Source: Isoetes taiwanensis
Lineage: Eukaryota; Streptophyta; Lycopodiopsida; Isoetales; Isoetaceae
Length of the DNA: 64,000 bases
Reading direction: 5' to 3'
Assembly: GCA_021234155.1 (NCBI GenBank)
Contig: JAJEKV010000031.1
Location: forward strand, 10,745,857-10,809,856
The position numbers and the translations under genes were made by a program. Positions within the stretch are counted from its first letter, which is position 1. Each line of letters starts with the position of its first letter. Below the pieces are notes generated by a model. That model was not told the origin of the DNA. It saw only the letters and a list, made by a program, of their open reading frames with translations, and did not search any database. Below are positions 42,697 through 53,371 of this stretch, one piece after another.

Positions 42697-45464
42697 TAAC
42701 ACAAACCATTACATTCCACACTTAAAAATAAAATTCCCCCTTAAACCCCCTTTGGTTTGGGTGCATATTCACACGGGGGGTGACTCCGGGCAACGAGAGC
42801 TGTTGGATAGGCATATTCACCCCTTATTCCTTAATCTATACCGTACATAAAGTTCCTCGTTTGTGGGGTATGCAAGTACAAAATTTGCTATACTATATAA
42901 CAAGATTCGCAAAATACTATAAGATTTAAGGCCATGTACTATATGGTGTTGATTTTGTACATGTATAATATGATTTTATGGGCTCTCGCTGCCCTACGTC
43001 ACCCCCCGTGTGAATATGCACCCAAACCAAAGGGGGTTTAAGGGGGAATTTTATTTTTAAGTGTGGAATGTAATGGTTTGTGTTATACCTAAAAATTTTT
43101 GGCCCCTTCGGGGCCTTCAACAAATAAGGGTTTGAATATAATGAATTGTATTTATTTTTAAAAAAATTGGGTCTTGGTTGCTTATTATAGACCAAGTCGT
43201 TGGCATACACAACATGGTTTGTATCCTAGGACCTCTTGAACACATTTACAGTATGATACAAGCACCTCTTATACACATTTACAAATATCATACAAGCAGT
43301 AAAGATCTCCGAGAATCGAACCTGGAGTAACTTAAGTGATTAAAACATAGTTGAAAGAAAACTTTGATTTAGTTGCAACTTGACTAAGGAATGGCATAAG
43401 AACACATGGTGAGAAGCTTAAATGTTTTAGTTGGTAGCTTAAGCATAAAATATATTTATGACCACATTCATAAAATATGTACCCACAGGATTCTAATGCA
43501 ACACAAGAAACCAAAGTCATAATTAGATTTCAATATCTAGCACAAGATGCCAAAGCCAATAAAATTTTTAGCATAGTATTCATGAAAATCTCTACAGGCA
43601 AATCTAAATACCTAGAGCATTTAACATCTATTCATGAAAATGTTTATGCATGAAACCTTATTAATTTCTGAAAGATCCCTCAATTACATTGCATTTATTA
43701 CTGCATGGCCCTGCATCTATTACTAACATGCCCTCGCCAGAGCATAGCGATTTGCTAACAATATGGATACTATAGCATCTCCGTGGTCAAATTTAAAGCA
43801 ATTCAATCCACTTGATGAAAGTATTAAATAAAAGCTAGATCAAGGCAAATGAAATCACTCTAGGACTACGCTGGATGAAGAGATTAGTTGCCCGCGTGCA
43901 TTTGAAAGTGTGCATTTGAAAGGCGCAAATGGATACAACAATTGTTTGGTTCAAAAAATAATCGATTTGAAATACATAACAACATTCAAGAAATTTGTGT
44001 ACCTCATCTATGAATGTTTTTGTTCCATCTAAAACAACATATGGAAATGCTTCCAAGTCAGGAATCAGACGGCCATGACCTCTGGATACCAAAAATTGCA
44101 TACCATATCTGCATCTATGAGAGCATTTTGCTGACTCAACATGGTAGCGAAGCGCCTTTTACTTAGCCATATCTAAGATGTGCCTTATTTTGCCCAGTAG
44201 CTTAGCTTCCGATCCACGTTTTCGTCCCAAGAGTGCTCGCTACATCTTCAAAAGTATCATTCTTCTAGATGCCACATTTTTCCACAACAGACTAGTTTTG
44301 AAGCAGATGTGTTTTCATGGGTCTGCACTTCTATACACATGGCACATACTCAAATACAAGAAACTATTGGTTACCTTAATAGGAAAGGAGTGCAAAACAA
44401 CGAAGTGTACGTGAAAATGAAGCTGAGAAGAAAATCAAGTTGGAGATGAGGAGAAAGCGAGAAGCTGAGCTTTTAACACTACAAGAGGAAGAGAAGCTTG
44501 CAATCCAAGAGAAAATAAGATTAGAAAAGGAGAAACCCGAGGTTCTTGAACAAGCTAAGTCTGGCTGCGGTTCTGTCGCCGCCATCGCCAAAGCATTGGC
44601 GGACGCCATTGCGTCTGCCGCTAGAAGAGGGCAAATGTAAAGCCTTTGCTTACTATCCACCTCAAATTTTTATCTCTTGTACTTCAAATTCATTTCCTTT
44701 GCAGATTATTGTCGAGCAGCAAGAAAAGGCTAATATTGTGGAATCTTCCAAATCTATCGACACTATTGAGAAACGCTCACCAGAATCGCCAATTCTTCCG
44801 AGCCTTGAAGAAGAGTCAAAATCGACGAGGATTCACCCAAGCAGATTGTGAGTATACCGAGAAACTAAGGAGCCGGAAGACGATCTCGATGTCAACCTAA
44901 ACCCACGTGTTTTACTCTAGGTAAACAACGATTGTACAAGATAAAGTTACTCAACGTAAAGATGAGGATGTCTCGAGTAAAAATAATGATGCTGCCAGTA
45001 AAACACGTAACAAAAAGCAAGGTGTCCGGAAATATCCAACGCATAAAAAATATAGTTCCGAAACTATTGCATATGCTACAACCGTGGACAAAGGTGCGTA
45101 AGCAAGAAAATCCCTAAAGCGTGAACTACAATCCGGAGCCCTAAAACCGCCACTCCATTGCCATCGAACTCCTCGAAGCCATAGCCATAACTTCCAGATC
45201 AACAGAATAGAACCCTAAAGTGGAGTTCCAAAATCCAACCCTAAAGTAGAACTCTCGAGAGGTCTTGCATGCCACGCATTTGAAAAATCGTGGAGGTACC
45301 CATTGGAAAATATCAATAAAATTAATCCAATTAGTGCACCAGATAAGCGCACTCTAGATGTACGCATTAGTACATCTAATTGCATACGCGATGAAATCAT
45401 AGCAAAACCATATGCAAAAGCGTACAAAAATACAAAAGGAACCCCTGTTATAATGCTAGATATT
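42697..45464 (-). mobile_element. Composite T-M element 4
   Basis: The M module at 42697-43113 is the clearest palindrome: arms around 42738-42790 and 42998-43052, then AAAATTTTT and the hairpin GGCCCCTTCGGGGCC facing inward. The T end in reverse complement at 45335-45464 reads CCCCTGTTATAATGCTAGATAT. It lies in intron 1 of PLE copy 3. Copy 5 lacks it, reading TTTTTAGCAAAGGGTACATT straight through. Relative to copy 5 an extra ~160 bp on the left and ~110 bp on the right are also present, so flanking changes occurred too. The interior carries three consecutive exon-like segments on the plus strand (see next entry). Confidence 0.7.
44388..45106 (+). pseudogene. Captured three-exon fragment, coiled-coil and Lys/Ser-rich
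   Basis: Segment A (44388-44640), after TTAATAG, reads ERSAKQRSVRENEAEKKIKL, then EMRRKREAELLTLQEEEKLA and an Ala-rich helix ALADAIASAARRGQM before a stop. Segment B (about 44705-44850), after TTTGCAG, reads IIVEQQEKANIVESSKSIDT and ends IHPSRL before TGA. Segment C (about 44920-45106) reads TIVQDKVTQRKDEDVSSKNN, then KTRNKKQGVRKYPTHKKYSS and ends VDK at CAAAG/GTGCGTAAG. Charged heptads in A suggest a coiled coil. Compositional bias and splice-like edges suggest consecutive exons of one nuclear-type host gene. I do not recognise it. Confidence 0.45.
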
Positions 45465-45576
45465 AGTGATGCAAATCATGATGACATAAATTATTTGGTG
45501 AAGGTGCTTATATGTGCTGTGATGGTAAAAAAACTGGGTAGGTCAATTAAAACGTTACCCAGATAGTTTAATATCA

Positions 45577-45665
45577 AGAGCAAAGGGTACATTAGGTGAA
45601 AGGCGAAGAGCCAAGAATCGCCTAATGTACCTTTTGGCCCTTGGGTCGTTACCGAGTCTATCGCT
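45577..45665 (+). repeat. Conserved inverted repeat in PLE copy 3 intron
   Basis: AGGGTACATTAGGTG and CGCCTAATGTACCTTTTGGC form a long stem, followed by ACCGAGTCTATCGCTAAC. Near-identical in copy 5 (61687-61770), similar in copy 2 (37226-37313). The stem arms are complementary over about 14 nt. Confidence 0.65.
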
Positions 45666-46416
45666 AACGTTCTCATGATTGGCTGCAGGTACATGGTGAT
45701 TCTTCTCCTAATGTATCATCTTTGCTGTTATGGTGTTCTACTGGTCGAAACGGATGTACTGGTCTATATATACTACATTGTGTAGTTACGGATTTAACAG
45801 TAAATGAAAATGCATAGTCTGGGCAAAGTCGTGAACAGCCCCATGACAAAAATATTAGGTCGACGGGTAAGACTAAGTTTACTCTTTGTTAAACATTGAA
45901 CATGATGAAATAACAGTCAAATGTGGAGCATTTTTTATAAGTAAAGCTCGCACATAATATAGGTACGTTTACCTCCGGTTTTTGCAGTGCATTTTAGGAA
46001 GTTTTAATGGCAAATACGTTAAACCTTATTTTATAAGGATAATGTGTACTATGGAATGACTGTTCTAATGACCTGGGCATCCCATAGAGTGGAAAAAGTT
46101 TTGTTTCCAAAAAGAATGATGATGGAATCGGTAGATTCAAAAAAGAGTGTCAATAGTTTCTAAACCTGTTATCCATAGATTGGTGTACCAGACTCGGATC
46201 TATCTAGATCTGTGGATGGAATGATAAAACTATGGAGGGATTGACCAAAGTAGTATGATGTGCTAGTAGGATTGTTGTCCAGACTAGTTATGTCCGGGTT
46301 TTTTTTTAGACACTTCATTTCTCTAGTTTAACTGGAGTTGCATCATATCTATTGGCAATAACAGGAATGAACTATTGAATGGTATGTTATACTCACAAAA
46401 TGGTATAACTCTTTAG

Positions 46417-47961
46417 GATGAGGAGGAGGCACAAAGCGGACAATATTGAGTTTGTACCTCCAAGATGGAATAGAGACCTTGGACCGACGGCTATGCTACA
46501 AGCAAGATTACATGTCCAAGCTATGCGTCTGCATTTAGGTAATGCTGCATCAAAAACCACCGTGTACATATACAAATACTTAAAAGGAAGCGCCGAAAAG
46601 CCCGGGGAATCTGCTATTTCACTAGGTTTTAATGAATGGCTGGAGTTAGTTCCCAGGCTTAATAAGCTTAGTGAGGATTGGGACAAAATCAGCAAGCTCA
46701 TTGAGGATATATATGATGGCCCGCCTACTAAAGTATATCATCGCGACTATGGAAGAGGATAAGACCAAAATCAATTCTTCAAAGGGGTGCTAGCTTTGGA
46801 AAAAGCCAATAAGATTAAAAATCCAGCCTTAGTGATGTGATTATTCAAAAAACGTACACTTATATTGATCGGGATGATGAAGATGACCCTTTTGGGGAAT
46901 CGCTCTCGTCTGAACGGGATAAGATTGACATCGCAAAAAGGGGCCAAAGAAGTGGTAATGGGGGAGGATGATAAAGACTTCAACTTCACTTTACACAATT
47001 GTCACCTTTTTCCCATTATTTCGTAAAGACTTGTTGAAAGCCACGCCATATTTTGTAATCAAGGGATTTGGAGAACAAAGAACTTTGGAGCCTTAGCCCC
47101 CATTAGCCGGGCCTCATGGATCATGCTCTGAGGGATTACACTTAACAAGAAAAAATGGCTAAAATAGCGGAAATTTGAAAAGATGGAAAAAATAGTGTAC
47201 AAGGAAAAGTTTAAACCGAGAATTGATCATCGGTTCTTTGATAAGAAATGTAACAAGGATATGGCCCATATATGTAAGGCGAAAGGACATATGGCATATT
47301 CCACAATTACAAGGGATCCTTTCTACATCAAAAGAGTTTGGCGAAGCATGTGCCCGTATTTCAAGTGTGTATGTGAACCCAGGGTGAAGGGTAATGCTTG
47401 TAAGGACAACATGACTTGGATTGACCATGCTATCTGGTACATGTTTAATAACCTAGACCACATTTTCCCTGATATGTCAGTTGTTGCGCAAATGGTCTCA
47501 ATGAGGAAGCTTATGAAGACTACTCTAAGGGACAGCATAATCGCATACATTTCGTATCTGGAAGTAAGAAATACACTTATTAGCATGACAATGATACTGA
47601 CCGCAGACCCATGGGCAGACCTAAAAATTGGCTTCCCTGTGTGTAAAATGGCAACTATATGCGAGAAAAGCATAAAACCAAAATCATTATGAAATATATG
47701 GAGGCTGGTTCCAGTAATGTAGCGGAAAGAAAGTCAAAACAGTTTAAACCCAGAACACTGTCATATGGAACAGTTGCAGGTTATGATCCATCTCGTATCA
47801 CGGTGTTACCTGGACAAAGTGGCTCTAGTATGGCCGATAACTTCAACATTGAACAGATTGGTACTCCAAGTGCCATGGGTGGCTCAGTCTCAAAGCAAAG
47901 ACAAGAGTCAAATGTCAGAGATGGGGATGGTGTCATCCAACAGCTTAAATATGACAAATAG
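46417..47961 (+). pseudogene. PLE copy 3 exon 2: conserved unknown domain
   Basis: Acceptor CTTTAG/GATGAGGAGG matches copy 1's. The readable pieces are VPPRWNRDLGP, ISLGFNEWLELVPRLNKLSE, KDFNFTLHNCHLFPII, GIWRTKNFGALAPI, FFDKKCNK, AKGHMAYSTITRDPFYIKRV, MCPYFKCVCEPRVKGNAC, WIDHAIWYMFNNLDHIFPD, YLEVRN and PSRITVLP. At least four frameshifts or stops occur between 46740 and 47700. The conserved Cys positions in CPYFKC-x-C...C are the same as in copies 1 and 2. The exon is followed by a ~300-bp intron. Confidence 0.65.
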
Positions 47962-48261
47962 GTATTGGTATTGTCAATTACAATAACTCTTACCTGGTAC
48001 AATTTTGTTACTCTTTGATGACATTTTGTATAATGACTTGGGTCAGACAATAGTATATTTTGAATGGTCTTTCTAAGTTATGAAAGTACCTTTTGACAAG
48101 TAAAGCTGACATGCCAGTGTCCATGTTATGCTATTACATACTGCTACTCCAGTTTTGAAAATTAAAAAAAAAAGGAGTATAGACCTATACAAGTGGACCA
48201 TGACACCAATCAGATGTTACGATATTTATATCTAAATAGTGTAATGTTTGTTTATATACAG

Positions 48262-48789
48262 ATCACTAGGGTAATTACCAAGGATTGCCAAGGCAGATTT
48301 CATCTGCTGGAGAATAAAGAAAAAAGCAAACGAAAAGTAGTACACTGTTTCTTTTTGTCCAAAGTAATGGAAAAAATATGCATTCCAAAAATAATACACA
48401 GACATATGACTAAATGCCTGGGGGAAATAGGTGAACAGATTATGGATCTGACCATGTTCTCATGGAGATATACTGAAAGCTTGAAAGAAATATGCTATAA
48501 ACCATATTATATTTTTGCACAAGATTTGGAGGCAATATGCCCATGCAGTAACCCAAGTCTAAAAGAGTTTATAGATCCCAAGATTGGGCATGTCAGAACT
48601 ACCGATCTCAAAATTGTTAAATGCAAAAGTCTTAGAAACCTTTTTAGTAAAGGACGGGCATATACCAGACAAACCATTAATATGGAGAGACCTAAAAGCA
48701 GAACTGAGAAAGGTATGTGATTCTATCTTTGAGTGGCACAAATACCAGTTCTCTGATATAAGTGAAAGTGACAAAATTGAAGTGATTAA
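48262..48789 (+). pseudogene. PLE copy 3 exon 3, part a
   Basis: After TATACAG the frame reads ITRVITKDCQGRFHLLENKE, VVHCFFLSKVMEKICIPKII, CYKPYYIFAQDLEAICPC, FIDPKIGHVRTTDLKIVK. A frameshift near 48640 follows, then HIPDKPL and DISESDKIEVI. Here it is cut by LINE-2. The next residues (NGILEQASYEIKDACDTSMA) are found at 56333 onward, in frame and aligned with copy 1. Confidence 0.75.
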
Positions 48790-48866
48790 TAATAATAATA
48801 ATAATAATAAGAGTTATTAACGTCCAACAAAGACCCGTAGGCCATGGGACAACTACAGTTTTACAT

Positions 48867-49328
48867 CTATTCTCCAGTAAAAGGAGTATTTTCTTCACTA
48901 CTGTCGGTGCTCGCAAGAAGCTCTCTAAGGAATTTTGCTACTAGACATATTGTAGAGTATTTCTGGAAAAGAGTTACCAAGTTCTCATGATCCCAATCTA
49001 CTTGAGAGTATTTTTCTCGAAGTGATCCAAACCGAGGGCAATGAAATATAACATGTGCTTCTGTTTCTATGTCCAATCCACACTTGCATTTCCTCTCTTC
49101 CCTAGGAAGGCCAATCCATCTCCCTGTTTCAATCATGAGATGATGTGAACTCATGCGCATTCGAGCTACAGCTCGTATCATTCCCGGGTACATGTCTTTA
49201 TGGCTAAGATATAACCGGATGCCATGCTTTGTTTCTAGGTTAAAGTCCGCCAAATAATATTCGACCTTCTTCTTATCGCTAACACTTAATATACCGCTCA
49301 AATGCTCTCTCTTTAAATTTGTCATCAA
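48867..49328 (-). pseudogene. LINE-2 ORF2 C-terminal domain
   Basis: A 153-residue open stretch with RMRMSSHHLMIETGRWIGLP, REERKCKCGLDIETEAHVIF and HCPRFGSLREKY: the R-x-S-x-H-x-L-x-x-E-x-G-R and C-x-C...E-x-E-x-H...C-P zinc-binding end of LINE ORF2 proteins. The stop at 48867 is followed by a short 3' UTR and the (AAT)n tail. The counterpart in LINE-1 (SVEDEAHVFLHCEFY) is similar. Confidence 0.75.
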
Positions 49329-49499
49329 AATCAGCTATAGAAAGATGCAATCGGTTCAGCCACCGTGATTACATCTTTATGCCGGCTTTGTTTTTCCTCG
49401 CAGATCCCCAACGCCATGGAGGCCTTAATTGCCGACATACCAATGATGATCCTCAATTCTTTTATTCAAGTATCGAGCAGTTTTACCGCTTGAATCTCC

Positions 49500-50900
49500 A
49501 AAGGGTATGATCCACTTTCCAATAGCAAAATCTCATAAGGCAATCGACCTCTTCACTTTAAAACAATATGTAATGATGTTTTACAGATTTGTTCCAATGT
49601 ATTCCACTTCCCTTTTGATAAGGAGGGCCCCCATAATTCACAAGCATATAATGCATTGGCATTACTAATGTGTCAAACAACCGTTTTCATATTGGCGAAC
49701 GACATTTGCTTTTGTTCGCCTTTGATTAAGCATCGCGATAAAATGCTTTCAATGTCTTTGAAATTACGCTATCCACACCTTGGGTCCAACTTCTCCTACC
49801 AAGATAGACCTCATGTCCAAGGTATTTATAGGAATTAACCTGTTTCTATTCTTTTCAGATTGGTACATAACATGAGCCGCAATATTTTTTCCAAAACACA
49901 CAATTTTAGTCTTTTCTAAGTTTAGAAAGAAGGTCAAAACTCATTTAAAAAAGTCTACAAGCCTCCAACCGAACCCCTCAGATATCTTTCGACGGTATAT
50001 GCCGATAGCAACAAATCATCGGCAAAAGCAATAGCACTACTAGCTCCTCATACAAGCGTGGAAAGTTACAACCTTTTGCTTGAGAAAGCTTTCAAGCTGA
50101 TCCACATACAAACCAAATAGAGTAGGTGACATTGGGCAGCCTTGCTTCACCCCTACATCACTTAATACTACATTCTGGCCATACTACCGGAGTGACCACC
50201 CTCCCTTGAACATTTTGGTAAAGCCTCCCCACCGCAACAATCCATTCTTTTGGTACCCCTACCGTGTTAATCTATCAATTAGTTTTTTGCCAGGAAATCA
50301 GACGAAAAGCCTTTGCAAAATCAATAAAACAAACAAATCAAGGCTTTATTCTTTAGACTTCGCTTCTCTACTATCGCTCATAGCCGTAATCAAATGATCA
50401 AGAGTTCCATGCCTCCAGGCGAAAACCCGCTTTTGCCCTCTTGCTCTAATGTTATTTTCATCGCCCATTTTGTCACTTTAATGTCAAAGACTTTACCAAA
50501 CAAATTTTAGCTAGAATTGGACTAATCATAATGGTGCGATAGTTTCCGGGTCATCTCGTGTCTCCTTTTTTATAAATAATTTGAATGATACTCATGGTCC
50601 ATTCGGGTTGGAAAACCTTCCAAAATTGCTTGGTTAAAGAGCAATGCTATTACTTACGCTAAAATTGGGCCTCCTCGCCCTCAAGTGTTTCGTTGTCAAG
50701 CCTGTGGATATCACATGCTTTACCTCTTGATAACAATCTAATTCCTTCTTCAACATCACTAGGATCTACACAAAAATGTGTGAATGTGCATTCCGGTAAG
50801 TTCAACTTATCCATTCCCTTAAAGTGTAGGTGAAGCGCATATGTATGCCATATATCAAGATCCGCGGAGAGAAATCTGATGTACTATGGGTGACAACTTC
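49500..50900 (-). pseudogene. LINE-2 reverse transcriptase remnants
   Basis: Between the C-terminal domain and the endonuclease there is no long frame, but the spacing and AT-rich composition fit a decayed RT. I could not place YADD or the motif A Asp with confidence. Listed because of its position only. Confidence 0.35.
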
Positions 50901-51371
50901 TTCCAAAAACTCTTTGTATCCATCTCGCCAACATCTTATAATTGTGCATGTTCCCACGCCCTCTTTTTATCGCATGAACCATTTTGGCGATATTTCTTTA
51001 ATCCTTCCACAAATATTTGCATGTTTTCTTGCTTCTTTTAATTCTTGGTCAAACCATGCATTCCTAGGTTGCTTGCCATGTCCACTTACAGATTTCCCAT
51101 ATATCTTAGTCACACTTGTTACTAACAAGTTATTTAACGCAAAGAGACCTTTTAGTATGTATATTAGCAAAAGAGACAAACAGAATGGATACCGGCCTCA
51201 ATCTCGCTTTGAAATTTTTCGCTCTTATCGGCTCTATATTTGAACCGTGGAAGGCACTTTCTTGCAGCAGCTTTGGGTCTTATACCCAATTGAAATTGAA
51301 TGCAAGCATGATCAGTCTCAGGCCGGAAGGCATCTATCTCAAATTTATGGAGCTGTCCAAAGCATACAGCA

Positions 51372-52190
51372 TTACCAATCAAATAATCTACTACTGAATA
51401 TGTAAACTGACCTGCATTCTCCCTCGATAGGTAAGCCTGACGTATTCCAAGGGCAAATCCCATTGAATATTATCAAGTCCAGCGATTCACAAAAATGTAA
51501 TAAGTGTCGGCCTGCTTCATTAACTTCACCATGTTCACTTTTTCTAAGAAATTGATCTATTGGCGGTACTACTTCCAAATTGTCAGGTGAGCCATTCAAA
51601 TATATTTGATTCGCTTGCAAACCGCCTGTCCAACAATTAAAATCACCAACAAGCAAGACATGTGAATCATTTTTCCATCGCGGATACAAATGAACCAAGT
51701 CAGAATATTGTCGCCAGCTTGTTGTTGTTGATCTACCGATGAAATATAACAGCCTACTATTATCAGATCTTTATCACCTGCTGCTATAATGGAAGAGCGT
51801 ATACGAATTGCTACAAAATTCTTATCTTCTACATCTTCGTGTTCTAGACAAACAAACTTGAGCAAACCTGTCATGCACATAACAAGCTATGCCTCCATAA
51901 GGTCTTCCCGGTTTGGCTTCCTATTCCGCATTTAAAAGTTTTATAATTTTTGACTATTGGTACCCTCAGGTGTTTCATGTTCCCATGTTTCTACAATAAA
52001 GAAAACATCTAGCTGCTTATCACTTAATATACTAAGACAAGAGTTCAAGCCCTTTGACTTCCAAAGATTTAAACATCCAAAACCGACATTGCGGCGGGAG
52101 CCTCGATTGAGGCTCGATTGAGGCTCCGATTGAGGCTCTTTCCGATCTCTTATGATAACCCCGCCCATTCCTCGTAAACAGCCCATTTAC
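51372..52190 (-). pseudogene. LINE-2 endonuclease remnants
   Basis: The minus strand reads LNLWKSKGLNSC then FFIVETWEHETPEG (51941-52186), equivalent to WNAHGLN and VETWEH of LINE-1. After breaks come GGIA and then VHLYPRWKNDSHVLLVGDFN with the catalytic GDFN box (51620-51698), a stretch to FNGICPW, and ETDHACIQFQ (51164-51463 frame) at the SDHxP position. The shared VETWEH and order place LINE-1 and LINE-2 in one clade. Non-functional because of frameshifts. Confidence 0.65.
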
Positions 52191-53371
52191 CTTCTTCTCT
52201 AGCTTCTTTAACTTGTCTCAATGTTTGCAGGACGGTTTGCAAGTTGAAGCCAAGTTAAACCTCACATACCCGAAATCTGATCCCTTCAAATTTGGCCCCC
52301 GCTTTTTAACATTTCTACTCTTTGCCGATTCATCTCTACATTTTACTAAGATGTGTCTATGCTTGCCCTCTACTTTTTTTTCCCCGTTCTCCATGCATCA
52401 AGCACACATGACTTATCAACTGAGCTGCTCATCACGAGTAACCTATTTGTGACCATCTTAACATCTTCTTTTTCTTCCTCCAGGAATGCCAATCAATCTA
52501 ACCGGGGAGGCTCTTTTTCTCTTTCTCTCTTTCTTCTTCCAAAATTGTCCGCACTTCGCCCTTTGCTATGGGGTTTTGGGACTCTACCATTTTCGGGCAG
52601 CTCTTATGGTCTAGTGGTTTGATCGAAGTTACTCCAGTCGGCACCGTGATCTCTGATCAAGCATCTATTTGCCCCGGTTTCAGTGTTGAGAGGATGGAGG
52701 TTTAGCGGCGTGCATGAGTCCGCACTCCGATTTCGGCACCTAGTCGTGAAGAGGTTACGGTTGGGGCGTTTGTTGAAGTTCGTTTGTTGGAGGTATGCTT
52801 GTTGCTTTTGCGGCAAAGATAGCTTTTTGATCTGCGGGTCATCATGGCAGCGGTTTTTCCCGATGGGGTTTTTTAATCAGGGCCATGGTGCTCACGCTTC
52901 GGCCCATGCAATGTATTTTTGTTTTCTTTGTACTTGTGGTCATGTCGTCATTTCGTGACGCCGCTTTGTGGTGCGGCGTAAAAATATACTTCCTTCCTTC
53001 CTTCCTTCCTTTAAATTTGTATCAGTTCCTATGACTACCTGTTCTTTCTTCTCCAATTCGCCAACCCGCCATTTGTTAATGCCTCTCATTGCTTTTTGAG
53101 CCGAAAGCAACTCTATCTAACGAGTTCGCATGTAACCGACCGCACCCCTCGGACCATCATGATGAGCTCTTCCCAAGCCGCTTTGGATAAGACAAAATCG
53201 GGTCCCCTCGACTTTCACTTCGACGCCCTCCTCCCTCGCCATTGAATCTTTGTCCCTTTGTCGCTTACGCCTCCTTGTTTCCAATTGCAAAAGCGAGCGT
53301 GGCAGATCGGCGCCTCAAACCACGATTCACGAGGATCATCATAATGCGACAGCCAATCCCGGTCAAATACC
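52190..53371 (-). other. GC-richer stretch in LINE-2 with (TTCC)n tract
   Basis: A (TTCC)n run lies at 52990-53012, after GGTTTTTCCCGATGGGG and TTTTTTAATC, which echo the SINE-like insertion at 7197-7445. On the minus strand near 53130-53240 a short frame reads MAREEGVEVKVEGTR and then breaks. It may be the LINE-2 ORF1 region with a SINE-like insertion. No firm gene. Confidence 0.35.

Noticed and set aside
48790-48812. (AAT)n as a stand-alone microsatellite
   Set aside because: It sits exactly at the LINE-2/PLE junction and is better explained as the LINE 3' tail.
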